Assembly: GCA_043747595.1 (NCBI GenBank)
Contig: JAYTOX010000109.1
Coordinates: 1 to 41,853, forward strand
DNA: 41,853 nt
Direction of reading: 5' to 3'
Origin: JADKIH01 sp043747595
Lineage (GTDB): Bacteria > Bacteroidota > Bacteroidia > AKYH767-A > 2013-40CM-41-45
The notes under the pieces are model-generated. The model did no database searches. It saw only the letters and a list, made by a program, of their open reading frames with translations, and had not been told where the DNA came from. This document shows, piece after piece, positions 8,928 to 15,663 of the stretch. The translations under genes were made by a program, and so were the position numbers. Each line of letters begins with the position of its first letter. Position 1 is the first letter of the stretch.

Positions 8928-8988
8928 AATCATGTAACTTTTTTAAGTAGTTGTGTAAGCCATATTTTACAATAAATATCTAATTTTC
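8928..8988 (+). promoter_or_regulatory. Direct-repeat operator plus -7 element (site B, type III PKS operon)
   Basis: AATCATGTAA at 8928-8937 is followed 21 bases on by AGTTGTGTAA (8949-8958), which matches at 7 of 10 positions. Exactly 22 bases later comes TAATTTTC (8981-8988), a TAnnTTTG-like -7 element. A start near 8995 leaves a 16-base leader before the ATG at 9011. Spacing is identical to the other three sites. Confidence 0.6.
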
Positions 8989-9010
8989 AATCATAATTTA
9001 AATTTAAACT

Positions 9011-10075
9011 ATGCCATCATTAGCTTCCATATCTAAAATTGATTTTCCATTTCGTATAGATCAAGAGCACGTTAAAAAATGCGCACTAGAATTATTTGAA
9101 CCATCATTTCCGGCGGTAAAAAAAATGATGAGCGCATTTGACAATACAGAAATTAAAACGAGAAATTTTTGTAAGCCAATTGAGTATTACTCTTCACTTC
9201 ATAGTTTTCAAGAACAGAATGAAGATTATATTCATATTTCTCTTGAATATTCCATAAAAGCAATTGAAAAAAGTATAGCTGATGCGCAAATAAAAAAAGA
9301 AGACATAACTGATATTATTTTTGTGTCTACCACTGGGCTGGCTACACCTAGTTTAGATGCACTGATTATTAACAAAATGAAACTGAATGAGAACATAAGT
9401 CGAATGTCCATTTTTGGTTTGGGGTGTGCAGGCGGAGTTGCCGGATTTTCGAAAGCAAGCATACTCGCAAAGGCAAATCCTGATGCAATTGTGTTGCTCG
9501 TGGCTGTAGAATTGTGTTCCCTTACTTTTTTAAAGAATGACTTTAGCAAAAGCAATTTCATTGGGTCGAGTTTATTTGCTGATGGAGTTGCAGCTTTGAT
9601 TATTAAAGGAGATAATCATGCTAACAAAATTAAAATTAAAATTTCGTTTGTTGGATCGCAAAGCAAGTTGTATTACGATTCGTTAGATGTGATGGGATGG
9701 GAGTTTTTAGATAAAGGGTTTAAAGTTTTATTTTCAAAAAATATTCCGGAGATTATTGAAAAAAACATTTACAAAGATGTTTTTTCTTTTTTAGAAAAAT
9801 ATCAGTTGAGCATATCCGACATTAAGAATTTTATTTTTCATCCTGGAGGAAAAAAAATATTGACAGCTTATAATGAGGCTTTGAAGGTGGAAGGAGATTT
9901 TCTCAAAAATACAAGAGAGGTAATGAACGATTATGGAAACATGAGTAGTCCAACCGTATTGTATGTACTTGAACGATTTTTTACAGAAGGATTTGAAAAT
10001 GGATTTGGATTAATGGTGTCAATGGGTCCTGGATTTTCATGCGAGATGGCATTACTTAAAATGAAAAATAATTGA
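9011..10075 (+). CDS. Type III polyketide synthase (chalcone/stilbene synthase family)
   Basis: A 354-residue homodimeric, CoA-dependent type III PKS of the bacterial alkylresorcinol/alkylpyrone synthase type. It would extend a fatty-acyl starter with malonyl-CoA and cyclise it. All three catalytic residues are visible: Cys139 in FGLGCAGGVAG, His277 in FIFHPGGKKIL and Asn310 in DYGNMSSPTVL. The length is normal and the C-terminal GPGF loop (MGPGFSCE) is present. The next two genes start 1 and 5 bases after the preceding stops, so it heads an operon with an ICMT-like methyltransferase, as in Bacillus bpsA-bpsB. Products are likely membrane phenolic lipids or pyrones. It is preceded by operator site B. 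Confidence 0.92.
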   Translation: MPSLASISKIDFPFRIDQEHVKKCALELFEPSFPAVKKMMSAFDNTEIKTRNFCKPIEYYSSLHSFQEQNEDYIHISLEYSIKAIEKSIADAQIKKEDITDIIFVSTTGLATPSLDALIINKMKLNENISRMSIFGLGCAGGVAGFSKASILAKANPDAIVLLVAVELCSLTFLKNDFSKSNFIGSSLFADGVAALIIKGDNHANKIKIKISFVGSQSKLYYDSLDVMGWEFLDKGFKVLFSKNIPEIIEKNIYKDVFSFLEKYQLSISDIKNFIFHPGGKKILTAYNEALKVEGDFLKNTREVMNDYGNMSSPTVLYVLERFFTEGFENGFGLMVSMGPGFSCEMALLKMKNN

Positions 10076-10076
10076 T

Positions 10077-10568
10077 ATGGTTTTTATACTGTTTATTTCG
10101 TTTGTCATTCTACTTCGAATTGGTGAATTATTACTTTCAAAAAAAAATGAAAAATGGTTGTTGAAAAATGGCGCAGTTGAATATGGAAAAAAGCATTACC
10201 CACTTATTGTTGTGATGCATAGTTTATTTTTTATTTCGATAATTATTGAATACTCATGGAAACAAACCCCCACATTCAGTTTGTTAATTCTATTGTTTTA
10301 TTTTGTAATACTTGCATTTAAAGTTTGGATTATTTCATCGCTTGGTAAATTCTGGAACACAAAAATATATCGCATCAAAAATTTTCCATTAATCAAAGAT
10401 GGACCATACAAATATTTAAAGCACCCCAATTATATAGTTGTAGTTGCTGAAATTGTAACTATTCCTTTAGTGTTTAACTTATATTACACTGCAGTTATAT
10501 TTTCACTCCTCAATGCAATAATTTTGACTTTAAGAATCAAAGAAGAAAACGTAGCGTTACAAATATAA
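10077..10568 (+). CDS. ICMT-family integral membrane methyltransferase (BpsB-like)
   Basis: A 163-residue protein with four to five hydrophobic segments and the C-terminal isoprenylcysteine carboxyl methyltransferase signature. This is GKFWNTKIY (about 92-100), DGPYKYLKHPNYIVV (about 110-124) and the final LRIKEENVAL. In this family the HPNY and E-E residues bind S-adenosylmethionine at the membrane face. It starts one base after the type III PKS stop. Members next to type III PKSs O-methylate alkylpyrones or alkylresorcinols, and I infer the same here. Confidence 0.87.
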   Translation: MVFILFISFVILLRIGELLLSKKNEKWLLKNGAVEYGKKHYPLIVVMHSLFFISIIIEYSWKQTPTFSLLILLFYFVILAFKVWIISSLGKFWNTKIYRIKNFPLIKDGPYKYLKHPNYIVVVAEIVTIPLVFNLYYTAVIFSLLNAIILTLRIKEENVALQI

Positions 10569-10573
10569 AAATC

Positions 10574-11242
10574 ATGAAACATATTGTAAAAATAAAGTCC
10601 ATAGAAAAAGTAACACGTGATGTGCTTCGACTAGTAACTGAAAAACCTGCTAACTACAACTTTAAACCGGGTCAGGCGACAGATGTTTCCATAAATAAAT
10701 TAAGTTGGACGGAAAAGAAAAAACCCTTCACTTTTACATGTTTGCCGGAGGATGATTACCTCGAGTTTACGATAAAAACATATCAATCGCATAAAAATGT
10801 GACAAACGAATTACTTAATTTAAAAGCAAACGATGAGTTAATTTTAAATGAAGTGTTTGGCGCGATTAGTTACCAAGGCGAGGGTGTGTTCATAGCGGGA
10901 GGTGCAGGAGTTACGCCGTTTATCTCCATTTTCCGAGATCTTGATTTGAAAAAAGAGATAGGCGAAAACAAGCTGATCTTTGCCAATAAAAAAAAGAGTG
11001 ATATTATTAATGAAGAGGAGTTTAAAAAAATGTTAGGTAAAAATTTCATCAATATTTTATCTGATGAAAAAATAGAGGGTTATCCAAACGGACAAATTAC
11101 TAAAGAATTTATAAATGCTAATATTGGAGGAATAAATAAATTATTTTATCTCTGCGGACCACCACCGATGATGGCAGCAATCGAAAATCAGTTAGCCGAA
11201 TTGCATGTAGATAAAAAATCAATTATCAAAGAAGCTTTTTAA
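10574..11242 (+). CDS. FAD/NAD(P)-binding flavodoxin reductase-like protein
   Basis: A cytosolic flavoprotein of 222 residues in the ferredoxin-NADP reductase superfamily. The FAD barrel contains KKPFTFTCLP (about 49-58), a variant of the RxYSxxS flavin motif with Lys for Arg. Next comes the NAD(P) domain, with FIAGGAGVTPFISI (about 102-115) and the C-terminal LCGPPPMMAAI. There is no ferredoxin [2Fe-2S] domain, so it needs a separate electron acceptor. It begins 5 bases after the ICMT-like gene and probably belongs to the same operon, where it could supply electrons for a redox step on the polyketide lipid. That role is inferred. Confidence 0.85.
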   Translation: MKHIVKIKSIEKVTRDVLRLVTEKPANYNFKPGQATDVSINKLSWTEKKKPFTFTCLPEDDYLEFTIKTYQSHKNVTNELLNLKANDELILNEVFGAISYQGEGVFIAGGAGVTPFISIFRDLDLKKEIGENKLIFANKKKSDIINEEEFKKMLGKNFINILSDEKIEGYPNGQITKEFINANIGGINKLFYLCGPPPMMAAIENQLAELHVDKKSIIKEAF

Positions 11243-11267
11243 ATCAACAAATTAAATTAAAGATCAA

Positions 11268-11819
11268 ATGAATACTAACAGACTTTCAAAAACTATTTCA
11301 GCAGCATTAAATGGGCAAATGACAAAAGAAGCATATGCTTCTCAAATATATTTGTCTTATGCAGCTTGGGCTTCCAAGCAAGGGTTCAGTGGCATAGCCA
11401 ATTTTCTTTTCAGGCATTCGCACGAAGAACGGAATCACATGATGAAACTATTAGAATATATTTTGAAAAGAGGTGCTGCGGTGCATGTGATAACTGTTCC
11501 TGCTCCACCAGATGATCCAATAAGTGTAAACAACTGTTTTGAAAAGGTATTTAAACACGAAGTAGACAATACAAATTCCATTTATAAGCTGGTAAAAATG
11601 AGTGAGGAAGAGGGAGATTGGGCAACATGGAATTTTATGCAATGGTTTGTAAAAGAGCAAGTGGAAGAAGAAACGCTTGCGATGAATTTATTGGATAAAA
11701 TAAAAATAGCCGGAGGAGAAAAAATGAGCAGTAATGTTTTATATTCTTTTGACAAAGATATGGGAAAAACAACCGGTGAAGTGAGAGCAGCTCAAGACGT
11801 AACTACAGAAAAGCCATGA
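11268..11819 (+). CDS. ftnA: Ferritin (non-haem, FtnA-type)
   Basis: A 183-residue iron-storage subunit; 24 of these form a cage that oxidises Fe(II) and stores Fe(III). The four-helix bundle and ferroxidase ligands are readable: E21 in TKEAYAS, E54 and H57 in HEERNHM, the Glu of FKHEVDN (about residue 99), and the Gln and Glu in VKEQVEEETL, matching E. coli FtnA positions 17, 50, 53, 94, 127 and 130. A hydrophilic 20-residue C-terminal tail (TTGEVRAAQDVTTEKP) goes beyond the bundle. It starts 25 bases after the flavin-reductase gene, with no terminator between them, so it may be transcribed from the operator-B promoter. Confidence 0.92.
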   Translation: MNTNRLSKTISAALNGQMTKEAYASQIYLSYAAWASKQGFSGIANFLFRHSHEERNHMMKLLEYILKRGAAVHVITVPAPPDDPISVNNCFEKVFKHEVDNTNSIYKLVKMSEEEGDWATWNFMQWFVKEQVEEETLAMNLLDKIKIAGGEKMSSNVLYSFDKDMGKTTGEVRAAQDVTTEKP

Positions 11820-13109
11820 ATCATTAAGCGAGATAACTTATGATTGCTATGGTAATAAAAAAAGTATCGATGAAAGTATTGTGTTTGGAATTATAAAATT
11901 TGAGCTAAAACGAATCAAAACACATTTATTTTATTTTACTCATTCATGAGATAGTTAATAGGAAATATTCTGATGATGGATAAAGGAAACAAATGATAAT
12001 ATTATCTGTAGGTATTATATTTTATATATGTATTTTAGTGATTACTTTATCCAGTTTTACAGACGGTAACAGCTTTGATTCATTTAAAAAGCGTTTCAAT
12101 ATGTAAGGTGAAATCTATTCGGAATTACAATAATAAACTTTGCCATTTTATATTTTATGAAAGGATTTAATAAAACTAGTGGAGTATTTAGCATTGGCTT
12201 GTATTCGATGTTTATATCTGTAATGATTAAAATGAAATTTTTTTAATCATTAGCCCAATTTAATTAAGTTCATCAGATCAATATGGAAGAAATTATTAAA
12301 ACAGAAAAGAGAATTTAAAAGGACTTTAAAACCAAGTCAAAATAAATATTTTTAATCAGAACTAAATTACATGTAATAAAAGGATTGTATAGAAGCCATA
12401 AGATTAAAATTGCCACTTTAGAAATTATAATACATGATAAGAAGCCATTCACGAACAGGATTACACTGACACATAAATATAGGCAAACAAAAAGCTGACA
12501 GTATTCTCGAAACTGGGCTGCTTGATTAGATAATTGTTTATTTATTTTCTGTATCAGAATAAATCGGAGCGTTGAAAAAGAGTTTAATTTTTTGTAAAGG
12601 AAAATTAAAATACCTGAACAGCGTATCAAAGACAAGGTTGTTGAAATGTACAGGATTTTCGATAGTATGGTTTTTACGTTAGTGTCCATTGTAAACTTAT
12701 TTTTTTATTTTCAATTGCTATAACAATCAAAACAATCAAAAATTAGGACACAGGATAACACTATTATTTTTCACATATTCAACCACACAGTTAAAGCTAC
12801 TTTAGCGAAGGATAAAGTAATAGAAAACGGAAAAGAGTGTTTAATGGAAAATAAAAATGTAGTTGGTTTGAACCCTTATGGAGGAATCGAATCAAAAATA
12901 TTTTCGACGGGTATAGATAAAGAGGTTAATATTATTACAGAATCTACTTAGGTTTAAATTTGTTATAGGACTTTTTCTACAGAATCATTTACAGATTTTT
13001 CTACTGGGGCTTTGTGTCCATATCCGTCACTTACTTCCATAATGTTCATTGCTTGTTTGTTTCTCTGTTTCCCAGTATTTTTTCTCACTCTTTTTGTAAA
13101 ATAGGTATG
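11820..13109. other. Low-coding region with small or decayed frames
   Basis: Nearly 1.3 kb without a conventional gene. The 124-codon minus-strand frame at 12315-12689 is low-complexity hydrophobic sequence with no clear ribosome-binding site. A plus-strand frame open from about 12725 to the TAG at 12951 reads like coding sequence (for example KECLMENKNVVGLNPYGG) but has an ATG only at 12844; I do not recognise it. A 29-codon frame at 12157-12246 is also possible. The region looks like degraded DNA between two operator-controlled genes. Confidence 0.45.
11993..12106 (+). CDS. Possible 37-aa single-pass membrane peptide
   Basis: From ATG 11993 a short frame encodes one hydrophobic helix of about 18 residues (ILSVGIIFYICILVITL), then a polar tail ending FKKRFNM before TAA at 12104-12106. 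An AAAGGA stretch about 6 bases upstream could serve for initiation, though Bacteroidota often lack strong Shine-Dalgarno sites. It may be a small membrane protein or a chance frame. It lies downstream of the ferritin gene. Confidence 0.3.
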   Translation: MIILSVGIIFYICILVITLSSFTDGNSFDSFKKRFNM

Positions 13110-13115
13110 AATCAT
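12963..13115 (-). CDS. Possible 50-aa basic minus-strand ORF
   Basis: Read on the minus strand from ATG at 13115-13113 to TAA at 12965-12963. It begins MIHTYFTKRVRKNTGKQ, a basic stretch, then changes to an acidic tail with SDGYGHKAPVEK. The amino-acid composition is protein-like, but the start codon falls inside operator site C, which weakens the case. It would be divergent from the 13290 gene. It may be a remnant or a chance frame. Confidence 0.2.
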   Translation of the reverse strand: MIHTYFTKRVRKNTGKQRNKQAMNIMEVSDGYGHKAPVEKSVNDSVEKVL

Positions 13116-13170
13116 GTAATCATTTAATAAAATTATATAAGGGCCAATCTTGATAATATGCCAACCTTTG
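13110..13170 (+). promoter_or_regulatory. Direct-repeat operator plus -7 element (site C, 65-aa protein)
   Basis: AATCATGTAA (13110-13119) and the degenerate copy AATTATATAA (13131-13140, 8 of 10 matching) are 21 bases apart. Exactly 22 bases after the second copy is AACCTTTG (13163-13170), a TAnnTTTG element with one mismatch. The predicted start near 13177 gives a leader of about 113 bases before the ATG at 13290. Confidence 0.6.
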
Positions 13171-13289
13171 ATATGTAATTGATAATCTAAGGAGACCTAA
13201 TTTATTAAAGATTCATCAGAAGCTAGTTAATGAAAGAGCTACATGTCTTTCATGTTTTTTAAACAATTGTATAAATCAGCAATAACAAA

Positions 13290-13487
13290 ATGAAAAATAA
13301 TCAAAACAATAAAAGTGAGCAACCACTTAACAAAAAGGCAGGCGAACCATTAACTGAAAATAATTTGGGTGTCGAAGATGAGAAGGCTCAAGATATTGTT
13401 GACGGGACAGAAGAAAAGAAAGAAGCGTCTGATTTTCAAAGAAAGCCACAGTTTAGGTTAAGCGAAAACAGCAGAAAGAGATTTTGA
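13290..13487 (+). CDS. Small disordered acidic/basic protein
   Basis: A 65-residue, highly hydrophilic protein with no Cys, Trp or Tyr and almost no aliphatic core. It is rich in Asn, Lys, Glu and Gln (for example NNQNNKSEQPLNKKAGEP and VDGTEEKKEASDFQRK), with a basic end (SENSRKRF). It should be intrinsically disordered, like small stress or desiccation-associated proteins of Bacteroidota, but I do not recognise a named family. The evidence that it is a real gene is the clean ATG frame and the operator-type promoter (site C) it shares with three other genes. Confidence 0.6.
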   Translation: MKNNQNNKSEQPLNKKAGEPLTENNLGVEDEKAQDIVDGTEEKKEASDFQRKPQFRLSENSRKRF

Positions 13488-13556
13488 ATAGTTTCTGAAA
13501 TAACACGATAGCTTAGTTTAAATTGAGATTATTGTTAAGCAAATTATAATTTGAAA

Positions 13557-14038
13557 ATGAGACTTAAATTTTACCTAAATTATTTTCTTTAATAATAATA
13601 ATTGCATGTAACTAATCGCACAAAAATTGGGGTCAAAATTATTTAGCAGATAACACTCTAAATTGGGTTCAAGCAAATGAATCGGTTGCAGTAGCAGAAT
13701 AAAATCTTGATGTTTATTTTGTAAACATTAGAGTTAGCGACAGTGTAAAATCGGTTGTAATTATTCAAATGTGGGTGAATGGAATGCAGGTTGAACCGGC
13801 AGCTACGTTTATAGGAAAGTCGGGCCATCACCATCTTAATATTGATGGAAATTTTGTTGAGGAAGGGAGTGTGGTCCCAAAGGATTCAACTCATATTCAT
13901 TTTGGTAATTGGCAGACATCTGATTCCACAATATAGACAACAGTTAGGCACACACATACTTTGCAATTTGCCAAAGGACTCGATGAATATTACGGAAAAG
14001 ATTGGAGTACAGAAATTACATTCATAGTAAAGAAATAA
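13557..14038 (+). pseudogene. DUF4399-family secreted protein, inactivated
   Basis: In one frame from 13628 to the TAA at 14036-14038 the sequence encodes a recognisable DUF4399 domain: IQMWVNGMQVEPA, then SGHHHLNIDG, then DSTHIHFGNWQT, then HTHTLQFAKGLDEYYG. The His-rich GHHHL.ID and H.HFG motifs are the hallmark of the family, a periplasmic beta-sandwich domain of unknown function. Two in-frame stops interrupt it: TAA at 13700-13702 and TAG at 13934-13936. The presumed start at 13557 and the signal-peptide region are in another frame, broken by a run of TAA codons near 13590. It is therefore a pseudogene. The frame at 13842-14027 is only its shadow. Confidence 0.75.
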
Positions 14039-14504
14039 TTTATGTTGCAATTTAGAAATTATAAACAGGATTTATAATTCAGAAAGAGGGAAAAATAAAA
14101 TCGGGTAAAAAATTAATTTGCTATAGCATTTTGGTCAGGTTTATAGGAATGAAAATCGGAGCAATGATAAACGTTGTAAAAAGTGTAATCAACCATTTAT
14201 ACGAGCTTGTGAGTTTTACATTAGCCCAGTGACATGCGACTATAAATTTATGTACAATTGAAAATTGAATAAATTGAGATTGGAAGATTAAATATTGACT
14301 TTTGAAAAATTTACTCTCACGTAAAAGACCTGTTTTGAACCTTTCTAATCCAATAATAGCAAATGATATCAATTTGCTAGGTGCAGGTAACTAATCATCA
14401 AAAAAACGTTCAATTGAAATTGGATAATTATTAAAGACGATAGCGTTAGAAAAATAGCCTTTTCCTGTACAATTTATTGCATGTCTTCTTAATTCAATGC
14501 TTTG
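14039..14504. other. Intergenic region, nothing assigned
   Basis: AT-rich sequence between the DUF4399 remnant and operator site D. A 27-codon plus-strand frame from ATG 14149 and a TTG-started minus-strand frame at 14121-14372 exist, but neither has recognisable features. Probably decayed sequence. Confidence 0.4.
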
Positions 14505-14586
14505 AATCATTTAATCCGTTTCAAAAATCATGTAACCATTTACTAAAATCATGTAACAAAAATTCTATTAGAACTAGCTACATTTA
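14505..14586 (+). promoter_or_regulatory. Triple direct-repeat operator plus -7 element (site D, DUF6799 gene)
   Basis: Three copies of the 10-mer follow each other with exact 21-base periodicity: AATCATTTAA (14505-14514), AATCATGTAA (14526-14535) and AATCATGTAA (14547-14556). Exactly 22 bases after the last copy comes TACATTTA (14579-14586), a TAnnTTTG-like -7 element. The predicted start near 14593 leaves a leader of about 30 bases before ATG 14623. The third copy suggests cooperative or higher-affinity binding here. Confidence 0.7.
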
Positions 14587-14622
14587 TTGTGTAATAATTC
14601 AATTACAAAAAAATAAATACAA

Positions 14623-14979
14623 ATGAAAAAAATAACTTTAGTAAGTGCGGCAATACTTTTTTCGGTTGCCGGCTTTGCACAATCGGATTCAACTCACAAA
14701 ATGATGAATGGTGGTAAAATGAGTCACGACATGAATCATCAATCAATGAACAAATCGCATGGCGATGGTGTAATGATGATGAATGGGAAAATGATGATGG
14801 AACATAATGGGAAAATGACAATGATGGAACGTGACACAATGATGGCTAACGGAACAAGAATCATGACAGATGGAAGATGTATTAAAAAGGATGGTTCAAA
14901 AATGATGATGAAAGAAGGACAACATATGGATATGTCAGGGAAAATGATGCCTATGAAAAACGCTCCAATGACTAAGTAA
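14623..14979 (+). CDS. Periplasmic Met/His-rich DUF6799 protein
   Basis: A 118-residue exported protein. Its signal peptide (residues 1-19) ends AGFAQ. The mature part contains about 33 Met and several His residues in motifs such as DGVMMMNGKMMMEHNG and DGSKMMMKEGQHMDM. These repeat the GxMMxxDGKM pattern of DUF6799, a Bacteroidota periplasmic family. Met- and His-rich periplasmic proteins commonly bind Cu(I)/Cu(II) or Ag(I), and the next genes form a copper-export module, so metal buffering is a reasonable inference. It is controlled by the triple operator (site D) and followed by a strong terminator, so it is probably its own transcription unit. Confidence 0.8.
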   Translation: MKKITLVSAAILFSVAGFAQSDSTHKMMNGGKMSHDMNHQSMNKSHGDGVMMMNGKMMMEHNGKMTMMERDTMMANGTRIMTDGRCIKKDGSKMMMKEGQHMDMSGKMMPMKNAPMTK

Positions 14980-15067
14980 AATAATTATCAGCATTTTTAA
15001 GTTTTCATTTTATAAAGTAATAACAAAAATAAAAGCAAAACGTTAATTGGACTTAATTGTTGAGTTT

Positions 15068-15107
15068 GTGTATGCAATGGTTAAAAGCCATTGCTGCACT
15101 TTTTTTT
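15068..15107 (+). terminator. Rho-independent terminator after the DUF6799 gene
   Basis: GCAATGG (15074-15080) pairs with CCATTGC (15088-15094) around a 7-base loop. Outer GTG (15068-15070) and CAC (15097-15099) extend the stem, and eight T follow at 15100-15107. It separates the DUF6799 gene from the copper genes. Confidence 0.8.
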
Positions 15108-15244
15108 AGCACTGAAGCGGAAGTGATATGAGATTTATCATGTTTGGTTATTAAAATGAATAATTCAGATGCGATTGCCATCAATAATCGTAACTTCGAA
15201 TTGCGAGATCTTACACTAATAAGGAGTTTTAAAATAATATAAAA

Positions 15245-15370
15245 ATGATGCATGATAATTCTTGGGGTATGAATGGAGGAATGTATGGTATAGGAGGGGG
15301 CATGTGGATTATTCCGCTTGCTATTATACTTGTTATAGTCTTTCTTTTAAGACGTAACCGTAAAAAGTAA
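15245..15370 (+). CDS. 41-aa membrane peptide upstream of copZ-copA
   Basis: The frame from ATG 15245 (a second ATG follows at 15248) to TAA 15368-15370 encodes a Gly/Met-rich head (WGMNGGMYGIGGGMW), one hydrophobic helix (IIPLAIILVIVFLL) and the basic stop-transfer tail RRNRKK. Similar Gly/Met/Trp-headed single-helix peptides occur next to copper-exporting ATPases in Bacteroidota. The short length and Met-rich head suggest a small metal-linked membrane subunit, but its role is not known to me. A purine-rich AAGGAG about 20 bases upstream is too far to be a standard ribosome site. It is 60 bases before the CopZ-like gene and likely co-transcribed. Confidence 0.65.
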   Translation: MMHDNSWGMNGGMYGIGGGMWIIPLAIILVIVFLLRRNRKK

Positions 15371-15430
15371 GTTTACATTAATAAGTTAATTTGTGCTAAA
15401 TAATTAAAGCATTACCTAAAACTATGGACG

Positions 15431-15649
15431 ATGAAAAAAGAATATGCTGTTGAAGGAATGAGTTGCGGAGGATGTGTAAATAAAGTTAAGAGAGCATTGT
15501 TAGAAGTGCCTGATGTTACAGAAGCAAATGTGCAATTAGACCCTCCGGGTGCAGTTATTACTATGAACAAATTTATTAGTGAGGAGGAGTTGCAAGCACA
15601 ACTAACAAAGGCCGGTCATTATACAATCAAAGAGCTTGTTTCAAACTGA
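15431..15649 (+). CDS. copZ: Copper chaperone, HMA domain (CopZ-like)
   Basis: A single heavy-metal-associated ferredoxin-like domain of 72 residues. The metal-binding loop is MSCGGCVNKV, with Cys12 and Cys15 as ligands, followed by VPDVTEANVQLDPPGAVITM and a closing AGHYTIKEL. It should carry Cu(I) in the cytosol and hand it to the neighbouring ATPase. It lies 14 bases upstream of the ATPase gene, so the two form an operon. Mercury or silver carriers look similar; the adjacent CPC-type ATPase favours copper. Confidence 0.88.
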   Translation: MKKEYAVEGMSCGGCVNKVKRALLEVPDVTEANVQLDPPGAVITMNKFISEEELQAQLTKAGHYTIKELVSN

Positions 15650-15663
15650 TTGATTAGCTAAAA

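Noticed and set aside
12367..12376. Palindrome TTACATGTAA resembling half of the operator 10-mer
   Set aside because: No 21-bp partner and no TAnnTTTG element 22 bases downstream.
12315..12689. 124-codon minus-strand frame
   Set aside because: Low-complexity hydrophobic translation without recognisable motif, ribosome-binding site or neighbours on that strand.
13700..13936. Stop-codon read-through or recoding in the DUF4399 frame
   Set aside because: One stop is TAA and the other TAG, no recoding element is visible, and the 5' end is also out of frame, so a pseudogene is simpler.
14121..14372. 83-codon minus-strand frame
   Set aside because: Begins with TTG, has no recognisable features and lies in a decayed intergenic region.
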